Of a stretch of DNA of 12,683 nucleotides, positions 6,047 to 12,683 are shown piece by piece. The position numbers and the translations under genes were made by a program. The stretch spans positions 1-12,683 of the forward strand of contig DATAAM010000035.1 in NCBI GenBank assembly GCA_036260075.1, given 5' to 3'. The notes under the pieces were generated by a model. It worked only from the letters and a program-made list of their open reading frames with translations. It was not told the DNA's origin and ran no database searches. Source of the stretch: DATAAM01 sp036260075 (GTDB lineage Bacteria; Actinomycetota; Acidimicrobiia; Acidimicrobiales; JAHWLA01). Positions within the stretch are counted from its first letter, which is position 1, and the number at the start of each line of letters is the position of its first letter.

Positions 6047-7918
6047 GTGCGTCCCCGAGGTCATGCCCGGCTTCTCGCCGTCGCCGTATTCGCCTCCCTC
6101 CTCTCGCCCGTCGCCCTGAAGGCCCCACCGGCCGCCGCTCACGGCTCGTGCACCTCCGTCAGCGAGACGAGCCACTCGTCGTCCACCGCCTGGAGCGACG
6201 GCGAGACCGTCAACATGCGAGTGGTCCGCCCGGTGAGCAGCGCCTCGTGCACCAAGCCTTCTTCCGGATGGCCGCTGCTCGTCTACCTGCACGGCTACAC
6301 GGGGAACCGCTGCTCGCACACGCCCTTCGCCACACGGTCGGACATGGCGAAGTGGGGCTACGTGGTGCTGAGCTTCACCTCCCGGGGCAACCCGTCGGCC
6401 GACGGCGTGGGCGACGACGGCTGCGACGCCACGACCGACGCTCTCGATGCCCTGGACGACAACGGCAACGACTTCACCGGGCCACGGGACCGGCTCGACG
6501 TCACCCAGCTCATCGACTGGGCCGCCGACCACTACACACCGACCGGCTGCTCGAGCCCCTGTGTCGACGAGAACAAGGTCGGCGTCACCGGCTTCTCCTA
6601 CGGCGGCATGCGCTCGTGGGCGGTGGGCGTCGGCAGCCCCACAAACCCGCAGTTCGACTCGCGGGTCAAGGCGATCGCTCCGACAGCCTCCGGCCTCTTC
6701 TTCGAGAACGTCAAGAACCTGAGCAACGACGGCGCCGCCACACCCACGTTGCGACAGCGGGCCAACAACTACAACGAGGGGTGGGCAGGCAACCAGGGCT
6801 GGTACGTGCACACCGATCGACAGGTGCAGGCGGCCAACGGGCCCATGCACCGAGGCCTGTACCTCAACGACACCTCGACAACCGCCTACCAGGCCGCCCG
6901 GGACTGGTGGGAGGACCGCTTCATGGTCGACGACAACCCCGACATCGACCGGGTGGGCGACATCGACATCCCGGTGTTCGTCATGAACGGCTTCCTCGAC
7001 GGCCTCGGCGCCATCTCGAACCAGGCCGCGGTCGAGGCGTTCGACAAGATCCCTCACACCGACAAGTACATGTACCTGGGCTCCTGCACCCACGCCTTCG
7101 ACCCCTGCCACGCCAACAACGCCACCAAGATGCGGGACGCCCTCCATCGGTTCATGGACCGTCACGTGCGGTGCCACGCCGACGCCACCTGCCTGTCCAC
7201 CTGCGGCAGCGCGTGCGAGGTGCGCCCGCCGGGCACCACCGCCTGCGGCGCGGGCGGCCCCTGCGTGCTGTACACCGTCCCCACAAAGTGGGTGAGCAGC
7301 ACGAACAACCCGTGGTACACGGACAACTGGGAGGAGAAGTCGGGGACCGCTTGGCCTCCGGCAGGCTCGAGCACCATCCCAGCGCTCTACCTGCGTGACA
7401 ACGGCACGCTCTCCACCAGCCAGGAGACGATCGCGGGCAGCTCCAAGCAGATCAAGAACAACCGGGTCGGCCCCTGGGTCGCGGACGCCTGCGTCTCCCT
7501 CTTCGGCGACGTCAAGTACGACAGCGACGAGTTCCAGCAGTACGACACGCCGGCGTTCGAGCAGGACGCCAAGCTCGGCAAGCTCGAAGCCGACCTGTAC
7601 CTGAGCAGCGACAACACCCGGTTGCAGGTCAACGTCGACCTCTACCTCCTCAGCAGCACCGGCACAGAGCTCACGCGCATCTGGCAGGGCACCGAGCAGA
7701 TCGCCCCGGTGGTGCGCAACGCCACGGTCAACCAGGTGTACCGGTTCAAGTTCCTGCCCGGCGGCGAGGCGTGGACGGTGGCCGCGGGCCAGAAGCTGCG
7801 GATCAAGGTGTCGTCGAAGTACCGCGCGGCCCGGCCCGGCGAACCGCTGCCGGGCACGTACACGCTGCACCACAACCCCACCCACCCGTCGTCGATCACC
7901 CTGACGTTCGTCCCATGA
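6047..7918 (+). CDS. Secreted S15/CocE-like alpha/beta hydrolase with intact triad (pair 2, active member)
   Basis: A 623-residue exported protein, the closest paralogue of the 1772-3886 product. Signal peptide is residues 1-31, cut after AAA, leaving His32. Catalytic elements are HGYTG (His82), GFSYGG nucleophile elbow (Ser184), Asp318 (GFLDGL) and His349 (GSCTHA), a full S15/CocE-style triad. The C-terminal beta domain is about residues 505-623. A stretch with six cysteines (C376, C382, C386, C390, C400, C406) follows the catalytic core and is absent from the paralogues. I chose GTG 6047 because AAAGGTGG lies four bases upstream and the charged n-region of the signal peptide follows; GTG 6014 would prepend 11 residues with no recognisable signal. 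The gene heads the second pair and ends 17 bases before its dead partner. Likely an extracellular ester or amide hydrolase; substrate unknown. Confidence 0.89.
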   Translation: MRPRGHARLLAVAVFASLLSPVALKAPPAAAHGSCTSVSETSHSSSTAWSDGETVNMRVVRPVSSASCTKPSSGWPLLVYLHGYTGNRCSHTPFATRSDMAKWGYVVLSFTSRGNPSADGVGDDGCDATTDALDALDDNGNDFTGPRDRLDVTQLIDWAADHYTPTGCSSPCVDENKVGVTGFSYGGMRSWAVGVGSPTNPQFDSRVKAIAPTASGLFFENVKNLSNDGAATPTLRQRANNYNEGWAGNQGWYVHTDRQVQAANGPMHRGLYLNDTSTTAYQAARDWWEDRFMVDDNPDIDRVGDIDIPVFVMNGFLDGLGAISNQAAVEAFDKIPHTDKYMYLGSCTHAFDPCHANNATKMRDALHRFMDRHVRCHADATCLSTCGSACEVRPPGTTACGAGGPCVLYTVPTKWVSSTNNPWYTDNWEEKSGTAWPPAGSSTIPALYLRDNGTLSTSQETIAGSSKQIKNNRVGPWVADACVSLFGDVKYDSDEFQQYDTPAFEQDAKLGKLEADLYLSSDNTRLQVNVDLYLLSSTGTELTRIWQGTEQIAPVVRNATVNQVYRFKFLPGGEAWTVAAGQKLRIKVSSKYRAARPGEPLPGTYTLHHNPTHPSSITLTFVP

Positions 7919-7935
7919 GAGGAAGGCACAGCACC

Positions 7936-9825
7936 ATGCGCGCACGGGGTTCGATCCGCTTGTCCGTGGCGGCGGCGCTCACGGCGGCCCTTCTCTCGCC
8001 CACGATCGGCGGCGGGGAGCCCGCGGCCGCGCACACCGGGTACACGAGCATCGCCGACGACAGCGCCGCCGACCGGGTGGTGACCGGCATCAACGGCACA
8101 ACCGTCACCGCCCGCATCCTCCGGCCCAGCACAGACGCGCTGCGGCCCACGAACGGCTGGCCGCTGGTGGTCTACATGGCGGGCGACATGAAGAACCGGT
8201 GCGCCAACATGAACGAGAAGGGGTCGCGCACGAGCTGGTACACCCGCAAGGAGATGGCCGAGCACGGTTTCGCGGTGCTGAGCTTCAACGCCCGCGGTCG
8301 GCCGTCGATCTCGAACTCGGGCGAGAACCCCTCGGGTGCGTTGGGGTGCGACACGCTCGACGACGCCGAGGACGCCGTGGAGAAGACGCCCGGCGTGGCC
8401 GAGACGACCGGCTGGGACCTGGGTGGTCCGCTCGACCGCCAGGACATCGACGACCTGATCGAGTGGGCCGTCACCACATACGCGTCGACCGGGTGCACGA
8501 GCCCCTGCATCGACGGCAACAAGGTCGGCATCGTCGGCTACGGCATGGACGCGCTCAAGGCGCTGCACATGGCCGTCCCGGCGGCCACAAACCCGCAGTT
8601 CAACTCCCGAGTCAAGGGCGTCGTCGCCATCGGCTACGGCGAGAACGCCGTGCGCAACGTGAAGGACATGAGCAGTGACGGCTCGAGCTGGCGCGACCTG
8701 GACCTCGGGCTCCGGGTGTGGGTGCCCGACGCCAACGGCGGCACGCTGGGCGTGGCCGACCCGGGCGTGTACAAGCACACGTCGGAGCTCTTGGCGTCGA
8801 AGTACCTGAACACAACGGTGCCCGCCGCCACCACCACATGGTTCGACGAGCGCACGCTCCTCGACGACAACGCCACGGTCGATCGCGTGGGCGACATCAC
8901 CATGCCGGTGTTCATGGCCAACGCCTTCCTCGACAACGACGTCGGCATCACCACGGCCACACTGGCGTACAACAAGCTCTCGTCCGCCAACAAGTACCTC
9001 TACCTCGGGCCATGCGGTTCGACCTACGGGCAGCTGGCCGACACCGACCTCGGCCCCTGTCGGACCAACAACAAGGCAGCGCTGCGCGACCGGGTGCACG
9101 CCTTCCTCGACCGCTGGGTGCGCGTCGACACGTCGACCACCGTGGGCGGGCCGGTGTGGTGGGCGGTCCCCCCGGCCACCAACCCGTTCTCGACGGACAG
9201 CTGGTCGGTGGCCACCGACGCGATCGCGGCGTGGCCGCCCAGCACCAACGCGCTCGATGCCTACACCGCCACCTACTGCCTGGACGGCGCGGGCGAATGG
9301 CTCGACGGCGCCTGCTCCGCTGTGCTGAACGGCCCGGGCACAGGGTTGCAGGACACCGGCAACCGCACGATGAGCAACGTGATCGCCCAGCCGGGCGCAT
9401 CGTTCTGCTTCGGGTCGACGTACGACAGCAGCGAGACAGCCTCCTACACGAGCGGGGCGGCCAACGCCGACTACAGGATGCTCGGGTTCGAAGCCGACGT
9501 GTGGCTGTCCTCGAACACGACGCGGCTCCAGGTGTACGCCGACCTCTTCGCCGTCACACCGGGGAGCCCCGAGACGGAGACGCGCATCTGGCAGGGCTCG
9601 GCCCAAGCCCTTCCGGTGGTCAGGAACGGCACGGCCGGGACCCTCTACCGGTTCAAGTTCCGGCCGGGCGGCAACGCCTGGACGCTGAAGACCGGCGACA
9701 AGCTCAGGCTCAAGCTGACGGCCAACTACAAGAAGGGCTTCGCCCAGGAGCTGCTGCCGGCCACGTACACGATCAGGCACACCGATACGAACCCGTTCAC
9801 ATTCAAGATCACATACGACTTGTGA
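7936..9825 (+). CDS. Secreted S15-like pseudoenzyme (pair 2, catalytically dead member)
   Basis: A 629-residue exported protein, the closest paralogue of 3933-5819. It shows the same losses: AGD in place of HG (residues 82-84), Gly203 in GYGMDALKALHM where the nucleophile Ser should be, and CGSTYGQL (360-367) where the catalytic His loop should be. Asp333 (FLDND) is kept. Over residues 97-121, 21 of 25 positions are identical to the 3933-5819 protein, so this lineage is conserved without catalytic residues. Signal peptide is 1-32, cut after AAA, leaving His33; the C-terminal beta domain is intact. ATG 7936 is preferred because AGGAAGG lies 9 bases ahead and the start context resembles that of gene 3933. 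ATG 7915 overlaps the previous stop (ATGA), so translational coupling with seven extra residues is possible. Probable partner of the 6047-7918 hydrolase. Confidence 0.86.
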   Translation: MRARGSIRLSVAAALTAALLSPTIGGGEPAAAHTGYTSIADDSAADRVVTGINGTTVTARILRPSTDALRPTNGWPLVVYMAGDMKNRCANMNEKGSRTSWYTRKEMAEHGFAVLSFNARGRPSISNSGENPSGALGCDTLDDAEDAVEKTPGVAETTGWDLGGPLDRQDIDDLIEWAVTTYASTGCTSPCIDGNKVGIVGYGMDALKALHMAVPAATNPQFNSRVKGVVAIGYGENAVRNVKDMSSDGSSWRDLDLGLRVWVPDANGGTLGVADPGVYKHTSELLASKYLNTTVPAATTTWFDERTLLDDNATVDRVGDITMPVFMANAFLDNDVGITTATLAYNKLSSANKYLYLGPCGSTYGQLADTDLGPCRTNNKAALRDRVHAFLDRWVRVDTSTTVGGPVWWAVPPATNPFSTDSWSVATDAIAAWPPSTNALDAYTATYCLDGAGEWLDGACSAVLNGPGTGLQDTGNRTMSNVIAQPGASFCFGSTYDSSETASYTSGAANADYRMLGFEADVWLSSNTTRLQVYADLFAVTPGSPETETRIWQGSAQALPVVRNGTAGTLYRFKFRPGGNAWTLKTGDKLRLKLTANYKKGFAQELLPATYTIRHTDTNPFTFKITYDL

Positions 9826-9855
9826 CCGTCCCGGACAGGAGGTCCCCCCGCCGGC

Positions 9856-9861
9856 TACGAT
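9856..9861 (+). promoter_or_regulatory. -10 box for leaderless second TetR gene
   Basis: TACGAT (TANNNT) ends seven bases before ATG 9869, placing the likely transcription start at the start codon. CGGACA at 9832-9837, 18 bases upstream, is a partial -35 match. The gene could therefore be made from its own promoter as well as by read-through from the hydrolase gene 43 bases upstream. Confidence 0.55.
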
Positions 9862-9868
9862 CACCGGA

Positions 9869-10501
9869 ATGGAGGGGATGTCCCTGCGGGAGCGGAAGAA
9901 GGCTCGCCTGCGTGCTCGGCTCATCGAGGTCTCGCAGCGCCTCTTCCGCGAGCAGGGCTACCACGAGACCACGCTGGAGCAGATCTGCGCCGAGGTCGAG
10001 GTGGCGCCGCAGACGCTGTTGCGCTACTTCGAGTCCAAGCAGCACCTGGCGCTGGCCCCGCACTTCGACACGCTCGACTGGTACCGATCGGAGTTCGCCT
10101 CCCGGGGCGAGGGCGAAACGGTGCTCGCCTGCTGGCGGCGCCTGATCTCGGCATCCGCCTCGCGCGACCCCGCCGACCTCCGTCGGTACCACGAGCTGCT
10201 GCTGGGCACGCCCACGTTGGCGGCCGCCCTGAGCGCCATCAACGTGGAGATCGAAGACTTGCTGGCCGCCGAGCTGGCCAAGGAGGCGGGCGCCTCGCCC
10301 GGCGACGACCTCCACAGCAGGCTGCTGGCGGCCCTGCTGGTGGGGGGCCATGCCTCCGTGTTCCGCCACTGGCTGGACGCGGGCGGGAAGGAGCCGCTCC
10401 TTCCCGAGCTGCTGGAGGTCGTCGACGTGGCCGAGGCCGCGTTCGCCACGAGGGGCGGGCCCAGGCGCAACGGCGGCCGAGCGCTGCGCCGTCGACGCTG
10501 A
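9869..10501 (+). CDS. TetR/AcrR-family transcriptional regulator (cassette-right paralogue)
   Basis: A 210-residue regulator with the TetR helix-turn-helix at about residues 5-55 (TTLEQICAEVEVAPQTLLRYF) and a helical ligand domain to about residue 195, ending in a basic Arg-rich tail. The DNA-binding domain is nearly the same as in the TetR at 953-1570, including the recognition region except for two or three residues (VEVAPQT against VEVHVRT). The two may therefore bind related operators but answer to different ligands. I chose ATG 9869 because a TACGAT -10 box sits seven bases ahead; the ATG at 9878 is a possible alternative. It follows the last hydrolase-family gene by 43 bases and precedes the dehydrogenase gene by 26, on the same strand. 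Confidence 0.93.
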   Translation: MEGMSLRERKKARLRARLIEVSQRLFREQGYHETTLEQICAEVEVAPQTLLRYFESKQHLALAPHFDTLDWYRSEFASRGEGETVLACWRRLISASASRDPADLRRYHELLLGTPTLAAALSAINVEIEDLLAAELAKEAGASPGDDLHSRLLAALLVGGHASVFRHWLDAGGKEPLLPELLEVVDVAEAAFATRGGPRRNGGRALRRRR

Positions 10502-10515
10502 CGTTATCGATTCGC

Positions 10516-10521
10516 TAAGGT
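10516..10521 (+). promoter_or_regulatory. -10 box for leaderless dehydrogenase-SDR unit
   Basis: TAAGGT (TANNNT) ends six bases before ATG 10528, again placing the start of transcription at the start codon. The -35 region (GTCGAC near 10491) is weak. An AAGG at 10517 could alternatively act as a poor Shine-Dalgarno if the gene is read from upstream. Confidence 0.5.
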
Positions 10522-10527
10522 TTCGGC

Positions 10528-11277
10528 ATGACACCGGCCTCGATCGGCGTGATCGGCGCCGGCGTGATGGGGAGCGGGATCGCCCAGAGCCTCGCCACCG
10601 CCGGTTATCGCGCCGTCTGCTACGACATCTCCCCCGAGCAGCTCGAGCGGGCTCGCGTGGAGACGGTCTCCGGCCGCTATGGCATCGACCGCGGGGTGGA
10701 CCGCGGCAAGCTCACGGCCGAGCAGGGGGAGCGGGCCAAGGAGCTCCTGACGTTCACGTCGTCGTTCGAGGAGGCGGCCGCCCACGAGCTCGTGATCGAG
10801 GTCGTCCCCGAAGACCTCGGCCTCAAGGTGGAGCTGCTCCGGCGCCTCGACGCCACGGCTCCGCCCGGGGCCGTCCTGGCGTCGAACACCTCCGGCTTCC
10901 CGATCGCCGGGCTGGCCAAGGCCACCGACCGCCCCGACCGGGTGATCGGCTGGCACTGGGCCTCGCCGCCCGCGGTGATGCGGCTGGCCGAGATCGTGGT
11001 CACCGCCTTCACTGCGCCCGAGGTGGTGGAGACGATCGTGCGGCTGGCCCGCGAGTGCGGCAAGAACCCGGTCGTGGTGCAGGACACATCGATGGTGTGG
11101 GGGTTCGTGCCCAACCGCATACTGGCCGCCATGGTGGCCGAGGCACAGCGGATCGTGGCCGACGGCGTCTGCACCGCGGAGCAGCTCGACCGGCTGTGCA
11201 TGGACTGCTTCAACTGGCCCACCGGTCCGTTCGGGATCGTGGGCGGCGCCAAGACCAACTGGAAGGACAACGGATGA
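10528..11277 (+). CDS. 3-hydroxyacyl-CoA dehydrogenase-like protein, short C-terminal domain
   Basis: A 249-residue cytoplasmic oxidoreductase. The N-terminal Rossmann domain has GAGVMG (residues 10-15) for NAD binding. SNTSG (119-123), His143 in GWHWASPP and Glu155 in RLAEIV correspond to the substrate and His-Glu catalytic positions of 3-hydroxyacyl-CoA dehydrogenases. GFVPNR (192-197) marks the start of the C-terminal 3HCDH domain. Family members oxidise 3-hydroxyacyl-CoA to 3-ketoacyl-CoA. Two oddities: the usual HFFNP around the catalytic His reads HWASP, and the C-terminal domain stops after PTGPFGIVGG, roughly 30-40 residues short of typical members. The substrate may thus be unusual. 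The stop overlaps the SDR start (ATGA), so the two are translationally coupled. Confidence 0.87.
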   Translation: MTPASIGVIGAGVMGSGIAQSLATAGYRAVCYDISPEQLERARVETVSGRYGIDRGVDRGKLTAEQGERAKELLTFTSSFEEAAAHELVIEVVPEDLGLKVELLRRLDATAPPGAVLASNTSGFPIAGLAKATDRPDRVIGWHWASPPAVMRLAEIVVTAFTAPEVVETIVRLARECGKNPVVVQDTSMVWGFVPNRILAAMVAEAQRIVADGVCTAEQLDRLCMDCFNWPTGPFGIVGGAKTNWKDNG

Positions 11278-12044
11278 CCGGCTCGCTCTTCGACCTCACC
11301 GGGCACGTCGCCCTCGTCACCGGCGGCAACGGCGGCATCGGCCTCGGGTTCGCCGACGGCCTGGCGCGAGCAGGAGCGTCAGTGGCCGTCTGGGGGACCA
11401 ACGAGGAGAAGAACAAGGCCGCCGTCGCGCAGCTGGAGCAGCACGGTGGCCGGGTCGCTGCCTTCCGCTGCGACGTGGGCGACGAGGCCGCCGTCGACGC
11501 CGCGTTCGCCGCCACCGTCGACGAGTTCGGCAAGGTCGACAGCTGCTTCGCCAACGCAGGCGTGGGCGGCGGCGGCACACGGTTCACGGAGATGACGCTC
11601 GAGGAGTGGCACCGCGTGCTGCGGGTCAACCTCGACGGCGCCTTCCTCACGTTCCGGGCCGCGGCCCGGCACATGGTCGAGCGGGGCGAAGGCGGGAGCC
11701 TGGTGGGCACCGCCAGCCTGGCCGCCATCGAGGGCCAGCCCCGGGGCGAGCACTACGCCGCCACCAAGGGCGGTCTCGTCTCGATGATCAAGGCGCTGGC
11801 CGTGGAGCTGGCCCGGCACGGCGTGCGGGCCAACTCGGTGCTGCCCGGGTGGATCGAGACGGCCATGACCGACCCCTTGCTCGGCCAGGAGGCGTTCAAC
11901 GAGAAGGTGCTCCCGCGCATCCCGGTGCGGCGCTGGGGCGTGCCTGCCGACTTCTCCGGCATCGCCGTGTACCTCGCCTCGCCCGCCTCCGCCTACCACA
12001 CGGGCGACACCTTCCTGATCGACGGCGGCTACTCCATCTTCTGA
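11274..12044 (+). CDS. Short-chain dehydrogenase/reductase (classical SDR)
   Basis: A 256-residue classical SDR with TGGNGGIG (residues 16-23) for the dinucleotide, CDV at 66-68, NAG (94-96), Asn119, Ser148 (TASLAA), Tyr161 and Lys165 (YAATK), then the substrate loop after PGWIETAMTDP (191-201) and a normal C-terminus. It reduces or oxidises a carbonyl/hydroxyl pair, probably with NAD(H) or NADP(H), in the cytoplasm. The start at ATG 11274 is fixed by the ATGA overlap with the dehydrogenase gene and by the fit of the Rossmann domain. With its partner it could form two steps on one acyl or steroid-type substrate. The 3' end overlaps the convergent polymerase-domain gene by 16 bases. Confidence 0.95.
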   Translation: MTGSLFDLTGHVALVTGGNGGIGLGFADGLARAGASVAVWGTNEEKNKAAVAQLEQHGGRVAAFRCDVGDEAAVDAAFAATVDEFGKVDSCFANAGVGGGGTRFTEMTLEEWHRVLRVNLDGAFLTFRAAARHMVERGEGGSLVGTASLAAIEGQPRGEHYAATKGGLVSMIKALAVELARHGVRANSVLPGWIETAMTDPLLGQEAFNEKVLPRIPVRRWGVPADFSGIAVYLASPASAYHTGDTFLIDGGYSIF

Positions 12045-12683
12045 GCCGACGGCTCGTCGCGACGCCGGCCGGGGGCCGGCCCGGCCCCTGGTCCGCTGTC
12101 GCTCGCCGGGTCCTGAGGCCTCGCCTTCGACGGCTGCACCCGCCGGGGCTCGCCCTTCTGCTTGGGGAAGTGGGGCGGCCACGGCGCGTCGCCCAGGCCG
12201 CCCGCCTCGTCGCGCCGGGCCAGCTCCAGCAGCGGGTCCAACGCATGCTCCGTGTCGTCGATCGCCGCGCCCGGGTCGCCGATCGACGCGTAGCGGTTGG
12301 GCACGGTGGCGATGGTGAACTCCTCGGGTTCGACGTCGGGCACCTCGTCCCACGTGACCGGACACGACACGCGGCCTTCGGGGTTGGCCCGCACGGAGTA
12401 GGCGGAGGCGACCGTACGGTCGCGGGCGTTCTGGTTGTAGTCGATGAACACCCGCTCGCCCCGTTCCTCCTTCCACCAGGCAGACGTGGCGAGCTGCGGC
12501 ATGCGTCGTTCGACTTCGCGGGCCAGGGCCAGCGCCGCCCGGCGCACCTCGAGGAAGTCCCAGCGCGGCTCGATGCGCACGTTGACGTGGAACCCGCGGG
12601 AGCCCGACGTCTTGGGGAAGCCGAGCATCCCGTGCTCGCTCAGGACGGCGTGCACCTCCATCGCCACCTGCCGCACGGCCGAC
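12029..12683 (-). CDS. LigD-type polymerase/primase-domain protein, 5'-truncated
   Basis: The C-terminal part (218 residues visible) of an archaeo-eukaryotic-primase-like polymerase domain of the LigD family, used in Ku-dependent non-homologous end joining. Recognisable blocks are KTSGSRGFHVNVRI, VFIDYNQNARDRTVASAYSVRA with the family's metal-ligand Asp in FIDY, the VSCPVTWDEV motif, and the typical ending DAPWPPHFPKQKGEP. The frame continues past the window edge, so the start and the first catalytic Asp pair are not seen. No ligase or nuclease domain follows; the protein ends in a low-complexity Pro/Gly/Arg tail, so this is a stand-alone polymerase-domain protein as found in many actinobacteria. 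It is convergent with the SDR and probably unrelated to the secreted cassette. Confidence 0.9.
   Translation of the reverse strand, partial: SAVRQVAMEVHAVLSEHGMLGFPKTSGSRGFHVNVRIEPRWDFLEVRRAALALAREVERRMPQLATSAWWKEERGERVFIDYNQNARDRTVASAYSVRANPEGRVSCPVTWDEVPDVEPEEFTIATVPNRYASIGDPGAAIDDTEHALDPLLELARRDEAGGLGDAPWPPHFPKQKGEPRRVQPSKARPQDPASDSGPGAGPAPGRRRDEPSAQKME
12064..12080. terminator. Short GC hairpin at the convergent gene end
   Basis: GCCGGCC (12064-12070) and GGCCGGC (12074-12080) form a 7-bp stem with a 3-base loop, 20 bases after the SDR stop and inside the tail-coding part of the convergent gene. It could end the SDR transcript. No T-tract follows and the local base composition makes chance plausible. 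Confidence 0.35.

Larger units (their letters stand above)
1772..9825 (+). repeat. Tandemly duplicated two-gene module (active-dead, active'-dead')
   Basis: The units 1772-5819 and 6047-9825 each encode an active S15-like protein followed by a dead one. The active pair share SYGG, HG and CH-x-NN motifs. The dead pair share AGD, G-x-G-x-DA-x-KALHM and CGSTYGQL. The 12-mer ACAAACCCGCAG is kept at the equivalent site in all four genes (2405, 4569, 6641, 8587). The simplest history is one duplication that made active and dead copies, then a second that copied the pair together with its promoter. Confidence 0.78.

Noticed and set aside
3933..9825. Calling the two dead S15-like genes pseudogenes
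   Set aside because: Both have full-length intact frames, RBS, signal peptides and shared, conserved substitutions. Loss is confined to catalytic sites.
9833..9845. GGAC-N5-GTCC inverted repeat upstream of the second TetR gene as its operator
   Set aside because: Only four bases per arm in GC-rich DNA, with no matching element near the other promoters.
10350..11273. In-frame upstream extension of the SDR gene across the TetR end and dehydrogenase
   Set aside because: The extension is Arg/Gly-rich shadow sequence in another frame of two real genes; the SDR fold begins exactly at ATG 11274.

Overview
The window is GC-rich, gene-dense DNA with few and mostly short intergenic gaps. Acyl-CoA/SDR metabolism, a stand-alone LigD-type polymerase gene, TetR regulators and TANNNT -10 boxes placed 6-7 bases before ATG starts (leaderless transcription) point to an actinomycete (Actinomycetota). 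A lineage such as Acidimicrobiia is possible but cannot be fixed from the sequence alone.

Layout. A 5'-truncated thiolase/lipid-transfer-type gene (1-963, +) converges on a TetR regulator (953-1570, -). An AT-rich divergent promoter region follows. Then come four large secreted proteins of the S15 / CocE-like acyl-hydrolase superfamily in tandem on the plus strand (1772-3886, 3933-5819, 6047-7918, 7936-9825). A second TetR gene, a close paralogue of the first, follows at 9869-10501. Next are a short 3-hydroxyacyl-CoA-dehydrogenase-like gene (10528-11277) and an SDR oxidoreductase (11274-12044) that overlap by ATGA. The window closes with the 3' part of a LigD-type polymerase-domain gene on the minus strand (12029-12683).

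The striking part is the four-gene cassette. Genes 1 and 3 of the cassette keep an oxyanion-type HG motif, a G-x-S-Y-G-G nucleophile elbow, an Asp and a His. Genes 2 and 4 have lost the HG, the Ser (now Gly) and the His, with the same replacement motifs in both, while keeping intact frames, signal peptides and the C-terminal beta domain. The order is active-dead-active'-dead', which looks like a duplicated enzyme/pseudoenzyme pair. Each pair starts with an SD-preceded GTG gene downstream of a matching promoter block (TCTTGACAA, then GGCGTA at an identical 21-base offset). A strong 20-bp-stem hairpin separates the two pairs. Paralogous TetR genes flank the cassette on both sides.

Proposed working model (inference): the secreted hydrolases and their catalytically dead partners act outside the cell, perhaps as complexes, on an ester or amide substrate that also controls the TetR proteins. 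The adjacent CoA-type dehydrogenase and SDR could process the products inside. The substrate cannot be read from the sequence.
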